In this document: in pieces, positions 34,645-44,632 of the stretch
Position numbering within the stretch: the stretch's first letter is position 1
Layout: every line of letters starts with the position of its first letter
Assembly: GCA_017428545.1 (NCBI GenBank)
Contig: JAFRQR010000034.1
Coordinates: 1 to 64,000, forward strand
DNA: 64,000 bases
Origin: Clostridiales bacterium
Lineage (GTDB): Bacteria > Bacillota > Clostridia > Saccharofermentanales > Saccharofermentanaceae
Direction of reading: 5' to 3'
Program-made: the position numbers and the translations under genes
The notes under the pieces: model-generated
Told to the model about the DNA's origin: nothing
Database searches by the model: none
What the model saw: the letters and a program-made list of their open reading frames with translations, nothing else

Positions 34645-37620
34645 ATGAAAAGTGAAAGAGCAAGATCGGTCATTGCACCGGCGGATCAGGTGCTTGCGAA
34701 GAGATTCGGAAATGTCGCAGGTAATGGTCCGGTAAGTGCCCAGTACATCTCTACTTTGAATGGCGGCGTGGTATTCGGCGTAGCCGGACTCCCGTTCCCG
34801 GCTCCTGTCTGTGCCGCACTTCTTACTTGTGATGACATCAATGCATATATCAGCGCATCTGCGCAAAAAAAGGAATCCATCCTGATCAGTAAAAACGGAG
34901 GAGCGCTCCGTCTCTTCCTGGAAAGCAACGGTCAGGTATCCGAGAAGACGGAGGATCCGGAAGGAAAGGAGATCCTTTCGCAAGCTTCTCCGATCATCGA
35001 GTACGCTTCCGAATGGGGCGGAAAACTCGACGAAGGCGGCGAACTGATCTGTGATCTCAGCTCTCCGGCTCCTGGCCCGCACTACTATACGAACCTTCTC
35101 ATCGGTAACCGCATCGGATTCGATTATCCGCTGCAGAGTACACCGAAGAGTGCGATCGACCGCATCGGCGGCGGATGCTTCCGTTCCCATGCGGATACAC
35201 AGGTCCTCGCTACCCGCTGGGACTACCTGCCGGAACAGAATGGTTTCCCGGCCAACCGTCAGTTCTATCTGGTTGAAAACGGCAAGGTGATTTTCTATTC
35301 CGGTTCTGCTAAGCAGGACAGTGTAGAGAAGGCCGTATGCCGTCATGCCCAGAACAGAACGGTCATCGAGTATTCTCTTAAGAACGGCCTTAAGGTACGC
35401 CGTACGATCTTTATCCTGCCGCAGGAAGAAAAGCTTCCGGTCGCGACCGAAGCACAGCTCATCGAGATCGAAAATAACGGTTCCGAAGGAAAAGATCTTC
35501 GTATCGTTTACACAGGCATGTTCGGTACCCAGGAAGTTCATGCGCTTCGTGAAGACGTTATCTTCAGCACCGTCGTTGCCCAGTCCGAAGTATTCTACGG
35601 CGATAATGACGAGATCCGCGCGATCTCCTTTAACCCGAACCCGAAGTGGACAAAGGGCAACATCCGTTACAACACCCTGATGGTCCATGAAGGAGATAAG
35701 GTCGTATTCCCGGATCAGTTCTGTGCCCGTTACGCTGATTTCGTCGGCGCCGGCACACTTGAGAATCCGCAGTTTGCGGCGGTCCTGAGTAACGCACATT
35801 CCAGAAAAGGCCCGGGCTTCTTTGCTCTGTCTGCTCCGTTTACGGTCGCATCCGGCGCAAAAGTCCAGATCGATAACTTTACCTGCCTTTCTTCTGACTG
35901 TGTCAATGAAAACTACAAAGAAGACATCACCATGCAGGAAGAACTTCAGGCGCTCATCGCCCGCTTTACCGATGCAAAAGCACTTCCTTCCTGCCTCGAT
36001 AAGGTGATCTCTTTTACAAAGAAATACTCTTCCTACATGCAGATCAAGCATGCGGATAAGAACTTCGAAGCTTACGTAAACAACAACCTTCCGTTCCAGG
36101 TCTTCTACCAGACATTCGTTTCACGTTCTTTGGACTGGACACAGAAAGGCTATCGTGAGATCGGCTTCCGTGAGATCCAGGACATCTTCGCATCCATGTA
36201 CTATTTTGCCGGCATGGGTGAAGTCGAGTTCATCAAAAAGCTCCTCCGTGAGTGGATCTCCAACATCTATAAGGACGGCTATGCCAACCACAACTTCTAC
36301 TGGAAGGGCAAGGAGCCCGGCTGGTGGTCTGACGACGCGCTCTGGCTTCTGCAGGCGCTCGACCGCTACATCAGCCTGACCGCCGACTATGACTTCCTCA
36401 AGGAAGAACTTCCGATCGCAGGAGAAGAAGGCGAGAAGAGATCCATCCTCGACACGATCAAGGCAGTATTTACATATTCCTACAAGATCTCCGTAGGATC
36501 CCACGGCATCCCGCTCATCGACAGAGCCGACTGGAACGACTGTCTGCGTGTCGATCCTGACTGCGTAAACGGTCCGACAAAGATCGAAAATTACATGGAG
36601 CAGCTCAAGGCAAGCGGTAAGAAGTACGGTGAAGCAGCTTATGAATCCGAGTATTCCGAATCCGTCATGAACGGATGTCTCTTAAAGGTAGCCGTAGATG
36701 CCGCTATCGGCATGTTTAAGACCTGCGGAGATGAAGAATACGGTTCTTACCTCGAGAGCGTTTCCGCGGACCTTAAAAAGCGCATCAACGAGTATGCATG
36801 GAAGGGCGATTACTTCGCACGAGTTCTTTTCAACAGGAAAGACAAGCCGGAGCTCTCTTACCTCGGTGCACAGGGTGACGGTCTCGTGATCGAGGACGGC
36901 AAGGTCGGCACATACTTCCTGAACTCCTTCAGCTGGGCGGTCCTTTCTGACTGTGCTTCTGAAGAGCAGATCTCTACGATGCTCGACAGCCTCGACAAGA
37001 ATCTCAAAACACCGTTCGGCTTCCGTCTCTGCACAGGCGTTGACTATCCGAAGATCGCCCCGAAGATCGACGTTGCGCTCTACTATCAGGGCGACCGTGA
37101 AAACGGTGCGGTATTTAAGCACGCCAACATGATGGCGGCCGCCGCGATGCTCAAGGCAGCAAAGGCCGTAAACGACAAGGCTCTGGCCGAGCGTCTTACG
37201 GATACCGCTTTCTGGGTCATCGACTGCATCCTTCCGTATAGAACGCTGAAGTCTCCGTTTACTGTCTGCGGTAACCCGAGACTTTGCACGCAGTACAATA
37301 ACTCCGAGACGGGCGAGAACATCGGACCGACGCTTTCCGGTACGTCCACATGGCTCCTTCTTTGCCTCTTTACGAGCTTCGGCGTAGACTTCACGAGCGA
37401 TGCCCTGATCGTCGAACCGATCCTTCGTTCCAAAGATACTTCCGAGGACATTATGGTTTCTTCGGGAAAAGCGCTGTACCACATTACTGTCGATAAGCCG
37501 CAGGGCTTCAGAAGAACTAAGGACGGCGTCTCCATCAGCGTAGACGGCGCACCGATCGAAGGCGTCAGAGTCCCGATCTTCAGTGACGGAAAAGTTCATG
37601 AGGTGCAAGTGAAGTTCTGA
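34645..37620 (+). CDS. Cellodextrin phosphorylase (GH94)
   Basis: A 991-residue GH94 enzyme that phosphorolyses cellotriose and longer cellodextrins to glucose-1-phosphate and a shortened chain. It resembles C. thermocellum cellodextrin phosphorylase in length and motifs: APGPHYYTNLLIGNRIGF, NGFPANRQFYL, KGYREIGFREIQDIFASMYY, RADWNDC (general-acid Asp at about residue 629) and GDRENGAVFKHANMMA. Together with the upstream cellobiose phosphorylase it gives complete intracellular cellodextrin breakdown. The start at 34645 follows AGGAGG by 9 bases; the frame is open 40 codons upstream, but that part overlaps the structured RNA and terminator and is not coding. Confidence 0.94.
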   Translation: MKSERARSVIAPADQVLAKRFGNVAGNGPVSAQYISTLNGGVVFGVAGLPFPAPVCAALLTCDDINAYISASAQKKESILISKNGGALRLFLESNGQVSEKTEDPEGKEILSQASPIIEYASEWGGKLDEGGELICDLSSPAPGPHYYTNLLIGNRIGFDYPLQSTPKSAIDRIGGGCFRSHADTQVLATRWDYLPEQNGFPANRQFYLVENGKVIFYSGSAKQDSVEKAVCRHAQNRTVIEYSLKNGLKVRRTIFILPQEEKLPVATEAQLIEIENNGSEGKDLRIVYTGMFGTQEVHALREDVIFSTVVAQSEVFYGDNDEIRAISFNPNPKWTKGNIRYNTLMVHEGDKVVFPDQFCARYADFVGAGTLENPQFAAVLSNAHSRKGPGFFALSAPFTVASGAKVQIDNFTCLSSDCVNENYKEDITMQEELQALIARFTDAKALPSCLDKVISFTKKYSSYMQIKHADKNFEAYVNNNLPFQVFYQTFVSRSLDWTQKGYREIGFREIQDIFASMYYFAGMGEVEFIKKLLREWISNIYKDGYANHNFYWKGKEPGWWSDDALWLLQALDRYISLTADYDFLKEELPIAGEEGEKRSILDTIKAVFTYSYKISVGSHGIPLIDRADWNDCLRVDPDCVNGPTKIENYMEQLKASGKKYGEAAYESEYSESVMNGCLLKVAVDAAIGMFKTCGDEEYGSYLESVSADLKKRINEYAWKGDYFARVLFNRKDKPELSYLGAQGDGLVIEDGKVGTYFLNSFSWAVLSDCASEEQISTMLDSLDKNLKTPFGFRLCTGVDYPKIAPKIDVALYYQGDRENGAVFKHANMMAAAAMLKAAKAVNDKALAERLTDTAFWVIDCILPYRTLKSPFTVCGNPRLCTQYNNSETGENIGPTLSGTSTWLLLCLFTSFGVDFTSDALIVEPILRSKDTSEDIMVSSGKALYHITVDKPQGFRRTKDGVSISVDGAPIEGVRVPIFSDGKVHEVQVKF

Positions 37621-37641
37621 TCCTCGGTTAACTGATCAAGT

Positions 37642-37713
37642 AAAAAAGTAATACCCCCGCCGCTGGTCCTCGGGCTTCGCCCTGCGGAATCGCGAACGGG
37701 GGTATTCTTTTTT
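37642..37713. terminator. Bidirectional terminator between cellodextrin phosphorylase and PBP1A
   Basis: AATACCCCCG (37650-37659) pairs with CGGGGGTATT (37697-37706), with A-run before and T-run after, extending the stem. The 37-base loop is itself GC-rich. It lies between convergent genes. Confidence 0.85.
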
Positions 37714-37778
37714 ACTATATTAATCCAAGGATCAGAACTTTCCTCGTTGTTTTGAGGATAAGACCTTGCCTTTTCGGG

Positions 37779-40271
37779 TTAGCCTCCGGCGCCCGGAAGC
37801 GGAGGCGGAAGATTCGGATCCGGTGTCGGCGCAGGTGTCGGTGTCGGTTCTACGTGGACGTTGCAGTCCCGATTCGGCGTCAGATAACTGTCTTCGATGA
37901 AGTAGTCGGTGATCGCCGCATCCGCCTGTTTACACCAGTCAGTGGCCTTAAGTCCGGAATCGGTACATACAGTCGCCCGTACGATATTCTCCGGAACCTC
38001 AAATTCAGCTCCCGGAAGATCTTTGTGGATCTCCTGCATGACATTATTCCAGATCAGCATGGCGTTATTTCTGTCGCCTTTCGGGATCTCTGTCGTACGC
38101 AGGCGGTTGTCGTAACCATACCAGACTGCAGCCGCATAGTACGGCGTAAATCCGCAGAACCACTTATCGACGTTATCGTCCGTGGTACCGGTCTTACCTG
38201 CAACGGAGATCTTCTCGCCATTACTGTTTTCGATCGGCATGACCTTATTCTTCGCGGTACCGGAAGTGATAACGTCCTGCAGCATGCTGGTCATCAGGAA
38301 AGAGGTATCTTCACGGTAAACACGGTGCGGATCCGCCTGGTGCTCAAGCACGACGTTTCCGTTACTGTCGAGTACTTTTGTATAGGCATAAGGTGTGGTA
38401 TAAAGACCGCCTGTTGCAAATGTCGTATAAGCGGCAGCCATCTCAAGAGGCGACATACCTACGTTAAAGCCGCCGATCGCGGTAGAAGGGTACTGTTCCT
38501 TCAACCGGTCGATACCGACCTCATTTAAGAACCACAGTGCCATCTCGGCACCGACATCGTTCCAGACCATGACGGCGATCGTATTTCTCGAAGAAGAGAC
38601 CGCTCTTCGGATGGACATTCTTCCGTTGAACTTACCGTCGGAGTTCTTCGGCCAGACGGCATCCGGATTGGACGGGTCGAGATGTGATTCTTTATCGTCA
38701 TAGGTCATCGAAGGCGTGATCAGACGAAGCTCGAGCGCCGGTCCGTAGTCGATCAGAGGCTTGATGGAAGAACCCGGCTGGCGTTTCGCATCCACGGCTC
38801 GGTTCGTACCGAGGTTAACGGTCTTTTCGCCGTAACCGCCCTGCATGCCCGCAATCGCGCCGGTCTTGACGTTGATGACGACCATACCGCCCTGCGGTTT
38901 CTCCGGATAGTCCTCGAGGGCTTCCGGATCCGACTGGAAAAGCGACTGGGTCATGAACGTTTCGTCCATGACTGCCTGGACATTCGGCTCCATCGTGGTG
39001 TAGATGTGATATCCGCGGTTATATACGGTCGTTGCCGCGAGCGAACGGCTGATATTTCTGTCTTTCTGGATATCGCTGATAACTTCCGAAACGGCATACT
39101 CGACGAAATACGAGTTGATCGAAGTTGCGGAAGACGTGTTCTTCGTCTTAAAGACGAGCTCGGTATTCAGTGCGTTCTCATACTCTTCCTGCGTGATGTC
39201 GCCCAGTTCGTACATCTTCGTCAGAACGATACGCATACGGCGCATCGCGTTTCTTCTTCCGGATTCGCGGAGGGGGTTATAGTACGAGGGGCTCTTCGGA
39301 AGTCCCGCAAGGAAAGCGCATTCCGCGAGGGAAAGTTCTTTTGCATTCTTACCGAAATAGTTCTGCGCACCGGCCTCGATACCGACGTAGTTATTGCCCA
39401 TCGGCGCGAGGTTGATATAAAGCTGCATGATCTCGTCTTTACTCAGCTGCTGCTCGAGCGTCATGGCGGAGAACCACTCCTGGACTTTACGCTGGGTGGA
39501 TCTTTGGTCCTGACCGGTGATGAGCTTAACAGTCTGCTGCGTGATCGTGGAACCGCCGTGAGATGCCGTACCGCCGTTAAACAGCGCGGAAAGAACTGCG
39601 GAACCGATACGTTTGACGTCGATACCGGAGTGCTCGAGGAAACGCTCGTCCTCGATCGCCATGATGGCTTCGTCGATGTAGGTGTTTTTAACTTCGGTAT
39701 AAGGCACGTAGATACGGTCAACGTTTTCACTACCGGTCAGTTTGGCGATGACGGTTCCGTTACTGTCGTAAACGAACGAAGTCTCTACCGAGTCGGTCAT
39801 GGAAATGTCCGAGATGGAAAGCGGGGTCGTCGTCGAGATATAGCCGATGAGCATACCTGCACCGAAGCCGCCGATCAGGAAACCGACGCACAAAAGCAGA
39901 AGCACCGCAGTCTTCAGAATATCCAAAGCGGCGTGAAGTACCTCGATATACCAGTGACGGTTATGTGCGGCACGGGTAGGCTTACCGCGAAGGCGTGAGC
40001 GGAGTTCATCGGCAAGTGCCGAGTTTTCCGGCGCGCACGGAACGGTCGAACGCTTCTGTCCGGTAGGATCCTTCGGGCGCTGACGCTCGTAGGCCTGCTG
40101 GCGGGAATAGCCCGAACCGGACTGGGGACCCGGTGCCGGAGTTCTCGGCATCGTGGCATCCGACGAAGGTGCCGGACGTTTGGAAGAACCGGAACGGTTC
40201 GGCTGTTTCTTATTGTTATTTGTGCCGGACGGCTTCTGCGAAGATTTACCGTTCGGATGTTGTTCAGACAT
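37779..40271 (-). CDS. Penicillin-binding protein 1A, bifunctional peptidoglycan synthase
   Basis: An 830-residue class A PBP. A long Pro/Ser/Arg-rich cytoplasmic N-terminus (about 110 residues) precedes one membrane helix (about 113-138). The glycosyltransferase (GT51) domain shows EDERFLEHSGIDVKR and GGSTITQQTVK. The transpeptidase domain has the serine motif SSIK (in RQPGSSIKPL), SSRN and KTGTTD. A short Pro-rich tail (PTPTPAPTPDPNLPPPLPG) ends the protein. It polymerises and cross-links peptidoglycan at the outer membrane face. AAGG precedes the start by 7 bases. It diverges from the rRNA methyltransferase gene. Confidence 0.93.
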   Translation of the reverse strand: MSEQHPNGKSSQKPSGTNNNKKQPNRSGSSKRPAPSSDATMPRTPAPGPQSGSGYSRQQAYERQRPKDPTGQKRSTVPCAPENSALADELRSRLRGKPTRAAHNRHWYIEVLHAALDILKTAVLLLLCVGFLIGGFGAGMLIGYISTTTPLSISDISMTDSVETSFVYDSNGTVIAKLTGSENVDRIYVPYTEVKNTYIDEAIMAIEDERFLEHSGIDVKRIGSAVLSALFNGGTASHGGSTITQQTVKLITGQDQRSTQRKVQEWFSAMTLEQQLSKDEIMQLYINLAPMGNNYVGIEAGAQNYFGKNAKELSLAECAFLAGLPKSPSYYNPLRESGRRNAMRRMRIVLTKMYELGDITQEEYENALNTELVFKTKNTSSATSINSYFVEYAVSEVISDIQKDRNISRSLAATTVYNRGYHIYTTMEPNVQAVMDETFMTQSLFQSDPEALEDYPEKPQGGMVVINVKTGAIAGMQGGYGEKTVNLGTNRAVDAKRQPGSSIKPLIDYGPALELRLITPSMTYDDKESHLDPSNPDAVWPKNSDGKFNGRMSIRRAVSSSRNTIAVMVWNDVGAEMALWFLNEVGIDRLKEQYPSTAIGGFNVGMSPLEMAAAYTTFATGGLYTTPYAYTKVLDSNGNVVLEHQADPHRVYREDTSFLMTSMLQDVITSGTAKNKVMPIENSNGEKISVAGKTGTTDDNVDKWFCGFTPYYAAAVWYGYDNRLRTTEIPKGDRNNAMLIWNNVMQEIHKDLPGAEFEVPENIVRATVCTDSGLKATDWCKQADAAITDYFIEDSYLTPNRDCNVHVEPTPTPAPTPDPNLPPPLPGAGG

Positions 40272-40322
40272 AATGTACCTTCTTACAGACCCTTTGTAGG
40301 GGATCGATAAAAATCCACAATA

Positions 40323-40374
40323 ATAATACCAGTAATCGGAATAATTGGAAAGAGAAGGGCTTTTACGCTATAAT
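40323..40374. promoter_or_regulatory. Divergent promoters of PBP1A (minus) and the rRNA methyltransferase (plus)
   Basis: Plus: TTGGAA (40345-40350), 18 bases, TATAAT (40369-40374). Minus: extended -10 TGG-TATTAT (40331-40323) with no clear -35. The two share about 20 bases, so they may compete. Confidence 0.5.
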
Positions 40375-40403
40375 GGAGGCAGAAAGTAAAGAGGATTTTA
40401 GAA

Positions 40404-41891
40404 ATGGGTCTTTTCGACAGTAATAAAGCTTTATCCGCCCGATGTGTCGGCATTTCCAATGAGGGATGCGGCGTTGTGCGCATCGAGGAAAAGGGTGCCA
40501 AGGAAGAAGGCATGAAAGTCTTCGTCCATGACATGCTTCCCGGCGAAAAGGGCAGGATCCGTATCACCGAGCGGAAAAACAACATGACATATGGCGTCAA
40601 GACGGGGAAGATCGAGTCTTCGAAGAACCGCTGCGAGCCCATGTGCCCGGAGTTTCCGCGCTGCGGCGGCTGTCAGATCCAGCACGCGACCTACGAAAGC
40701 CAGCTTCAGATGAAAGAGAGCATGGTCAGAAACTGTCTCGTACGTATGGGACATTTCCCGGAAAACGAGATCCGCGCCTGCATGGAAAAGATCCTCCCTT
40801 CCAGAGAACAGTTTTACTACAGAAACCAGATGCAGTATCCGGTCGAGTACAGCCGCGAAAAGCGCTGCGTGAACATCGGCCTTTATGAAAGAAATTCGCA
40901 CAGGATCGTGGAGCATGAGAAGTGCTTCCTGGCTGATCCTTCGGCAGAGATCATAAGAAATGTGGCCCAGATCTTCTTTTCCGGCCTCGATCAGATCGAA
41001 GCGGCAAAAGCACTTCGGCAGATCGTGGTGCGTGTCGGCATGATGTCCAAGGAGATGATGATCATCTTCGTCGTCAACAAGCCCGTGAAGATCAATGCAG
41101 AGGCCTTTGTGAAGACAGCTTCGGAAGCCCTGAAAAACGCCAAAAACGGCATGCGGATCGTCAGCATCTGGACGGAGGAGCGCCCTTCCGGCACAAAGTG
41201 GAAGAACCCCAAAGGTGTCTGGACGAATATCTGGGGCGAGACAACGATCCGCGAGATCCTCGGTAACCGCGTTTTCAGGATCTCGCCGGATTCCTTCTTC
41301 CAGGTGAACTCCAAGCAGACGGTCGTCCTTTATGACAAGATCAAGGAATATCTTAGAAAAGACGGAGTTCTTCCCAGAATGCTCCTGGATCTTTATTGCG
41401 GCACCGGCAGCATCGGTATCTACTGTTCGGATGCCTGCCACCATATGTACGGGATCGAATCGGTAGAGTCCGCCGTGATCGATGCCAGAAACAATGCCAG
41501 ATCGAACTTTATCGAAGATACGGAATTTTTCTGCTGCCGTGCGGAAGACTTTGATTTCGGGGCTATGATGCCTGACGCGATCATCATCGATCCGCCGAGA
41601 AAGGGCTGTGACGAGAAACTGATCGAAAAGCTCCTCGAGCTCGCTCCGACGCGCATCATCTACGTCTCCTGCAACCCGGCCACTCTCGCTCGAGACCTGC
41701 AGCGCCTCTTTGAACTTCAGCAGGAAAAGGGCGCAAAATACGGCATCAAAAGTATCTGCCCCGTAGATATGTTCCCGAATACGACCCATGTCGAGACGGT
41801 AGTGCTTTTGTCAAAGACCTCGGAAGCTCCTAAAAAAGAGCCATCTCTTAAATTTTCAGATATGGATGAACAGGAAACAGAAGTTTTGTAA
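40404..41891 (+). CDS. RlmD/TrmA-type 23S rRNA (uracil-5)-methyltransferase
   Basis: A 495-residue SAM-dependent RNA m5U methyltransferase. An N-terminal TRAM-like domain is followed by Cys residues (CPEFPRCGGCQ) for a [4Fe-4S] cluster, the FFQVNSKQTVVLYDKI motif, the SAM-binding DLYCGTGSIGIY, and the catalytic DPPRKGCDEKL and IYVSCNPATLARD (nucleophilic Cys). It modifies a uridine in 23S rRNA or tRNA; paralogs cannot be separated by eye. Start: ATG with GAGGA upstream. Confidence 0.9.
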   Translation: MGLFDSNKALSARCVGISNEGCGVVRIEEKGAKEEGMKVFVHDMLPGEKGRIRITERKNNMTYGVKTGKIESSKNRCEPMCPEFPRCGGCQIQHATYESQLQMKESMVRNCLVRMGHFPENEIRACMEKILPSREQFYYRNQMQYPVEYSREKRCVNIGLYERNSHRIVEHEKCFLADPSAEIIRNVAQIFFSGLDQIEAAKALRQIVVRVGMMSKEMMIIFVVNKPVKINAEAFVKTASEALKNAKNGMRIVSIWTEERPSGTKWKNPKGVWTNIWGETTIREILGNRVFRISPDSFFQVNSKQTVVLYDKIKEYLRKDGVLPRMLLDLYCGTGSIGIYCSDACHHMYGIESVESAVIDARNNARSNFIEDTEFFCCRAEDFDFGAMMPDAIIIDPPRKGCDEKLIEKLLELAPTRIIYVSCNPATLARDLQRLFELQQEKGAKYGIKSICPVDMFPNTTHVETVVLLSKTSEAPKKEPSLKFSDMDEQETEVL

Positions 41892-41918
41892 GTAACAGCC
41901 TTGTCCAGGAGGCGGCGG

Positions 41919-43610
41919 ATGGAAAGGAAAAACGCTTTCAGATCATGTAAAGTTATCCCGGCACTGATCCTTCTATGCCTCTTTCTGGCGTGCTCAGTTA
42001 TTGTTCCTTGTGTCCGCGCGGTGATCACCCATGATGTCATCTTCGTAATGAATGGCTACGGGACAGCGCCTGCGACCCAGCATGTGAACGATGGTGAAAA
42101 GGCCTCAAGACCTGCGGATCCTTATGTGATGGGAGTTCGGTTCGACGGGTGGTATCAGGAAGCGTCCTGTGAAAACAAATTCGATTTTTCCACGCCGATC
42201 AAGCAGAAGACCTATATCTATGCAAAGTGGACCCGGCAGTGCAAGATCACTTTCGACATGAACGGTCACGGAACTGCGATCGACCCGGAATATGCCTGGG
42301 CTGATGAGACGATCAATTCTCCGTCTCCGACAGATACGGACTATGTGTTCATGGGATGGTATGCAGATAAGTATTATCAGAATCTCTTTGATTTCAGCAA
42401 GCCGGTCGGAAAGGATCTGACGCTCTATGCACAGTGGGCGCTGAAGATCACGATCACTTATGATGCAGGCGGCGCCACTAAAGGACCTAACTGGATCGAT
42501 TCAATGACCGTTCCTTTCTCCAAGACCTTAAGCGGAACGGTAGCAAAGCCGGATGCAAGTGTCGTACAGGCCCAGCCCGGATATGAATTTGTCGGATTTG
42601 AGATCGACGGGACTTTATATAAGGTCGGACAGTCATATTCTTATCAGGTCGGTTATAACTTCACGGTCAAATATGTGTGGAAGAATGTGACGAAGTATAA
42701 GATCACGGTCACGGGCGGAAAAGCCTATAGCGAAAAAGCAAGAACGAATGTGATCACGGAAGGCATGCAGGGAGACCCGGTATTTGTCTCCTACGATACG
42801 CCTGCTTCCGGAAAATATGTCACCGATATCCTGTACGAAGGGAAAAGCATCGATATCTTCGATTATGACGGCGGACTTGTCATGCCGGCCAAAGAAGTCA
42901 CTTTCACGATCGTAACTTCTGACAGAAAGACGGCGACCGTGGATCTTCGTTCCGGTTCCGGAAAACTGAGTGAGGATGCCTATGTCTATAACCGCCCGTA
43001 CGGTGCTTCGATCACGATCCCGCCGGTGAAAAACGAGATCGATCTCGATGGAGACGGCACGAAAGATATTACGGTGACCTGGAATCCCGGAGATCCGGAA
43101 GCGGCCGTTACCAAAAACGCGGGAACGAATCTTAAGGGTTCTTATACGGTCAATACTTCCGAAGCAAATACGCCCTATAAGTCGGTGACCTATATCTTCA
43201 GTGAAGATGCATCCGTAAAGACACCGACACCGACGCCGAAACCGTCTCCGACGCCCAAGCCGGTACCTTCCGTCACACCGGCGGCTCCTCTGACTCCGGA
43301 AGGAACTTCCGAATCGCAGGAAACGGATCCCTCCTCTTCAGATACGGATATCACAAAAACCGAAGTAACCACGGATCCTTCGGAAACTTCCGCCATAGAA
43401 GATCCTTCTTTGGGAACTTCTGATCCGGATGAAAACGGGGCCATTGAAACAAGTGAACCGGCAAGAGGCAGAGAAGAAAATACCTCCGTCAAAGATGACG
43501 AAGGTATTCCGGTGATCGTATGGATCGCGATCATTCTTTTGATCCTGGCCGCCATCGGAGGCGGAGTGTTCTTATTCCTTAAGATGAAAAAGAACCGAAA
43601 GACAAAATAA
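41919..43610 (+). CDS. Surface protein with Listeria-Bacteroides (InlB B-type) repeats and C-terminal anchor
   Basis: A 563-residue exported protein. A signal segment (about 15-40) is followed by repeats of the Flg_new/InlB B-repeat type, recognisable by 'DMNGHGTAIDPEYAW...YVFMGWYADKYYQNLFDF' style spacing (about 45-175). Further beta domains follow (to about 425), then a Thr/Pro/Ser/Glu-rich stalk (about 430-525) and one C-terminal membrane helix with a basic tail (KMKKNRKTK), so it is membrane anchored, not sortase anchored. Probably an adhesin-like surface protein; ligand unknown. SD AGGAGG 6 bases before the ATG. It lies only 27 bases after the methyltransferase gene. Confidence 0.8.
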   Translation: MERKNAFRSCKVIPALILLCLFLACSVIVPCVRAVITHDVIFVMNGYGTAPATQHVNDGEKASRPADPYVMGVRFDGWYQEASCENKFDFSTPIKQKTYIYAKWTRQCKITFDMNGHGTAIDPEYAWADETINSPSPTDTDYVFMGWYADKYYQNLFDFSKPVGKDLTLYAQWALKITITYDAGGATKGPNWIDSMTVPFSKTLSGTVAKPDASVVQAQPGYEFVGFEIDGTLYKVGQSYSYQVGYNFTVKYVWKNVTKYKITVTGGKAYSEKARTNVITEGMQGDPVFVSYDTPASGKYVTDILYEGKSIDIFDYDGGLVMPAKEVTFTIVTSDRKTATVDLRSGSGKLSEDAYVYNRPYGASITIPPVKNEIDLDGDGTKDITVTWNPGDPEAAVTKNAGTNLKGSYTVNTSEANTPYKSVTYIFSEDASVKTPTPTPKPSPTPKPVPSVTPAAPLTPEGTSESQETDPSSSDTDITKTEVTTDPSETSAIEDPSLGTSDPDENGAIETSEPARGREENTSVKDDEGIPVIVWIAIILLILAAIGGGVFLFLKMKKNRKTK

Positions 43611-43624
43611 TACGCTTTAGTATA

Positions 43625-44449
43625 TCAGCCCATGAACATCTGTACCCAGTACATGCCGTAACCATTGGGGTCGTTGTCTACTTTGACGGAACCCAGGCCC
43701 ATCTTGGTGTAGTTCGGATTTAAGATGTTGGCTCTGTGACCATCTGAAGCCATCCATCCGTTAACGACATCTGATGCGGACCAGCGTCCGGCAGAGATGT
43801 TTTCCGAGGCGGCACTGTACGACAGTCCCTGATCGGTGATCGCTGTTGTGCACTTGGTGCCATTCGGACGAGTATGTCCCCAATTTGTAGTGATCTCCTT
43901 AGCGCGGACACGGGCTGCGGCATTCAGTGAAGAGTCGAGAGTAAGGGGGGCGAGTCCTGCATTTGCACGCTCGGCATTAACGAGATCCAGGACTTCCTGC
44001 GCATAAGCACTTGTGGGATCCGCTGTCGGAACCGGAGTAGGAGTTGCCGGGACCGGAGTCGGGGTAGCAGGTACCGGTGTCGGTGTTGCAGGAACAGGAG
44101 TAGCTGTCGGCTTCGGTGCTTTCGTCGGCTTCGGCTTAGGAGTCGGAGTCGGGGTTGCTTCCGTTACTTCCGGTGTGGTCTCTGTCGTATCTTCGGGAAC
44201 CGTCTCTGTTTCCGAAGGTTCGGTCGCAGATGTATCAGATGTGGAAGCGGGTGCTTCAGTAGTTTCCGATTCAGTCGTTTCGGTAGTTTCGGTCTCTGTG
44301 ATCTCCGAGGCGGAGTCAGAAGCCTTTGTGTCTTTATCTGCATCTCTTTCCTTCGTGGAACATGCCGAAAGAACATATACTAAGGCGACAAGTAAAACTG
44401 CGACGGTGAACCGGGAAGAGGTTCTTCTTTTTTGGTTATCGTTTTTCAT
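43625..44449 (-). CDS. CAP-domain (SCP/YkwD-like) lipoprotein
   Basis: A 274-residue lipoprotein (lipobox VLSAC, Cys30). An acidic Thr/Glu/Ser segment is followed by a Pro/Thr linker with about four tandem PATPTPV units (about 120-150), then a CAP domain (about 155-274) with the signatures SAASENISAG and ASDGHRANILNPNYTKMGLG. Bacterial CAP proteins of this type (YkwD) are secreted and of unclear function. The ATG at 44449 is preferred, since the upstream frame overlaps the hydF promoter region. It converges on the surface-protein gene with a 14-base gap. Confidence 0.88.
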   Translation of the reverse strand: MKNDNQKRRTSSRFTVAVLLVALVYVLSACSTKERDADKDTKASDSASEITETETTETTESETTEAPASTSDTSATEPSETETVPEDTTETTPEVTEATPTPTPKPKPTKAPKPTATPVPATPTPVPATPTPVPATPTPVPTADPTSAYAQEVLDLVNAERANAGLAPLTLDSSLNAAARVRAKEITTNWGHTRPNGTKCTTAITDQGLSYSAASENISAGRWSASDVVNGWMASDGHRANILNPNYTKMGLGSVKVDNDPNGYGMYWVQMFMG

Positions 44450-44485
44450 TAAAATCCATCCCCGTAATAAATGTGTTTCCCGTCT

Positions 44486-44515
44486 ATTATAATAAGGAAC
44501 CTCCGCCTTTGTAAA
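44486..44515 (-). promoter_or_regulatory. Promoter of the CAP-domain lipoprotein
   Basis: Minus strand: TTTACA (44510-44515), 18 bases, TATAAT (44486-44491), 37 bases before the start codon. Confidence 0.65.
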
Positions 44516-44577
44516 CGATAAATGCGTTTTCGGAAAGAAAAGACGGTGCTTTTCGCATGGGAGGAATCGGGGGCATA

Positions 44578-44586
44578 TGGTAGAAT
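44578..44586 (+). promoter_or_regulatory. Extended -10 promoter of hydF
   Basis: TGG-TAGAAT (44578-44586) with no clear -35. It includes the ATG at 44585, which argues that translation begins downstream at 44633. Confidence 0.45.
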
Positions 44587-44632
44587 GAAAAAAACAGGAA
44601 GCCGGCCGGCCAAAAGACATGGGGGAAAAGCT

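Noticed and set aside
44585..44632. Earlier ATG start for hydF
   Set aside because: It lies in the candidate -10 hexamer and would add residues not seen in HydF N-termini.
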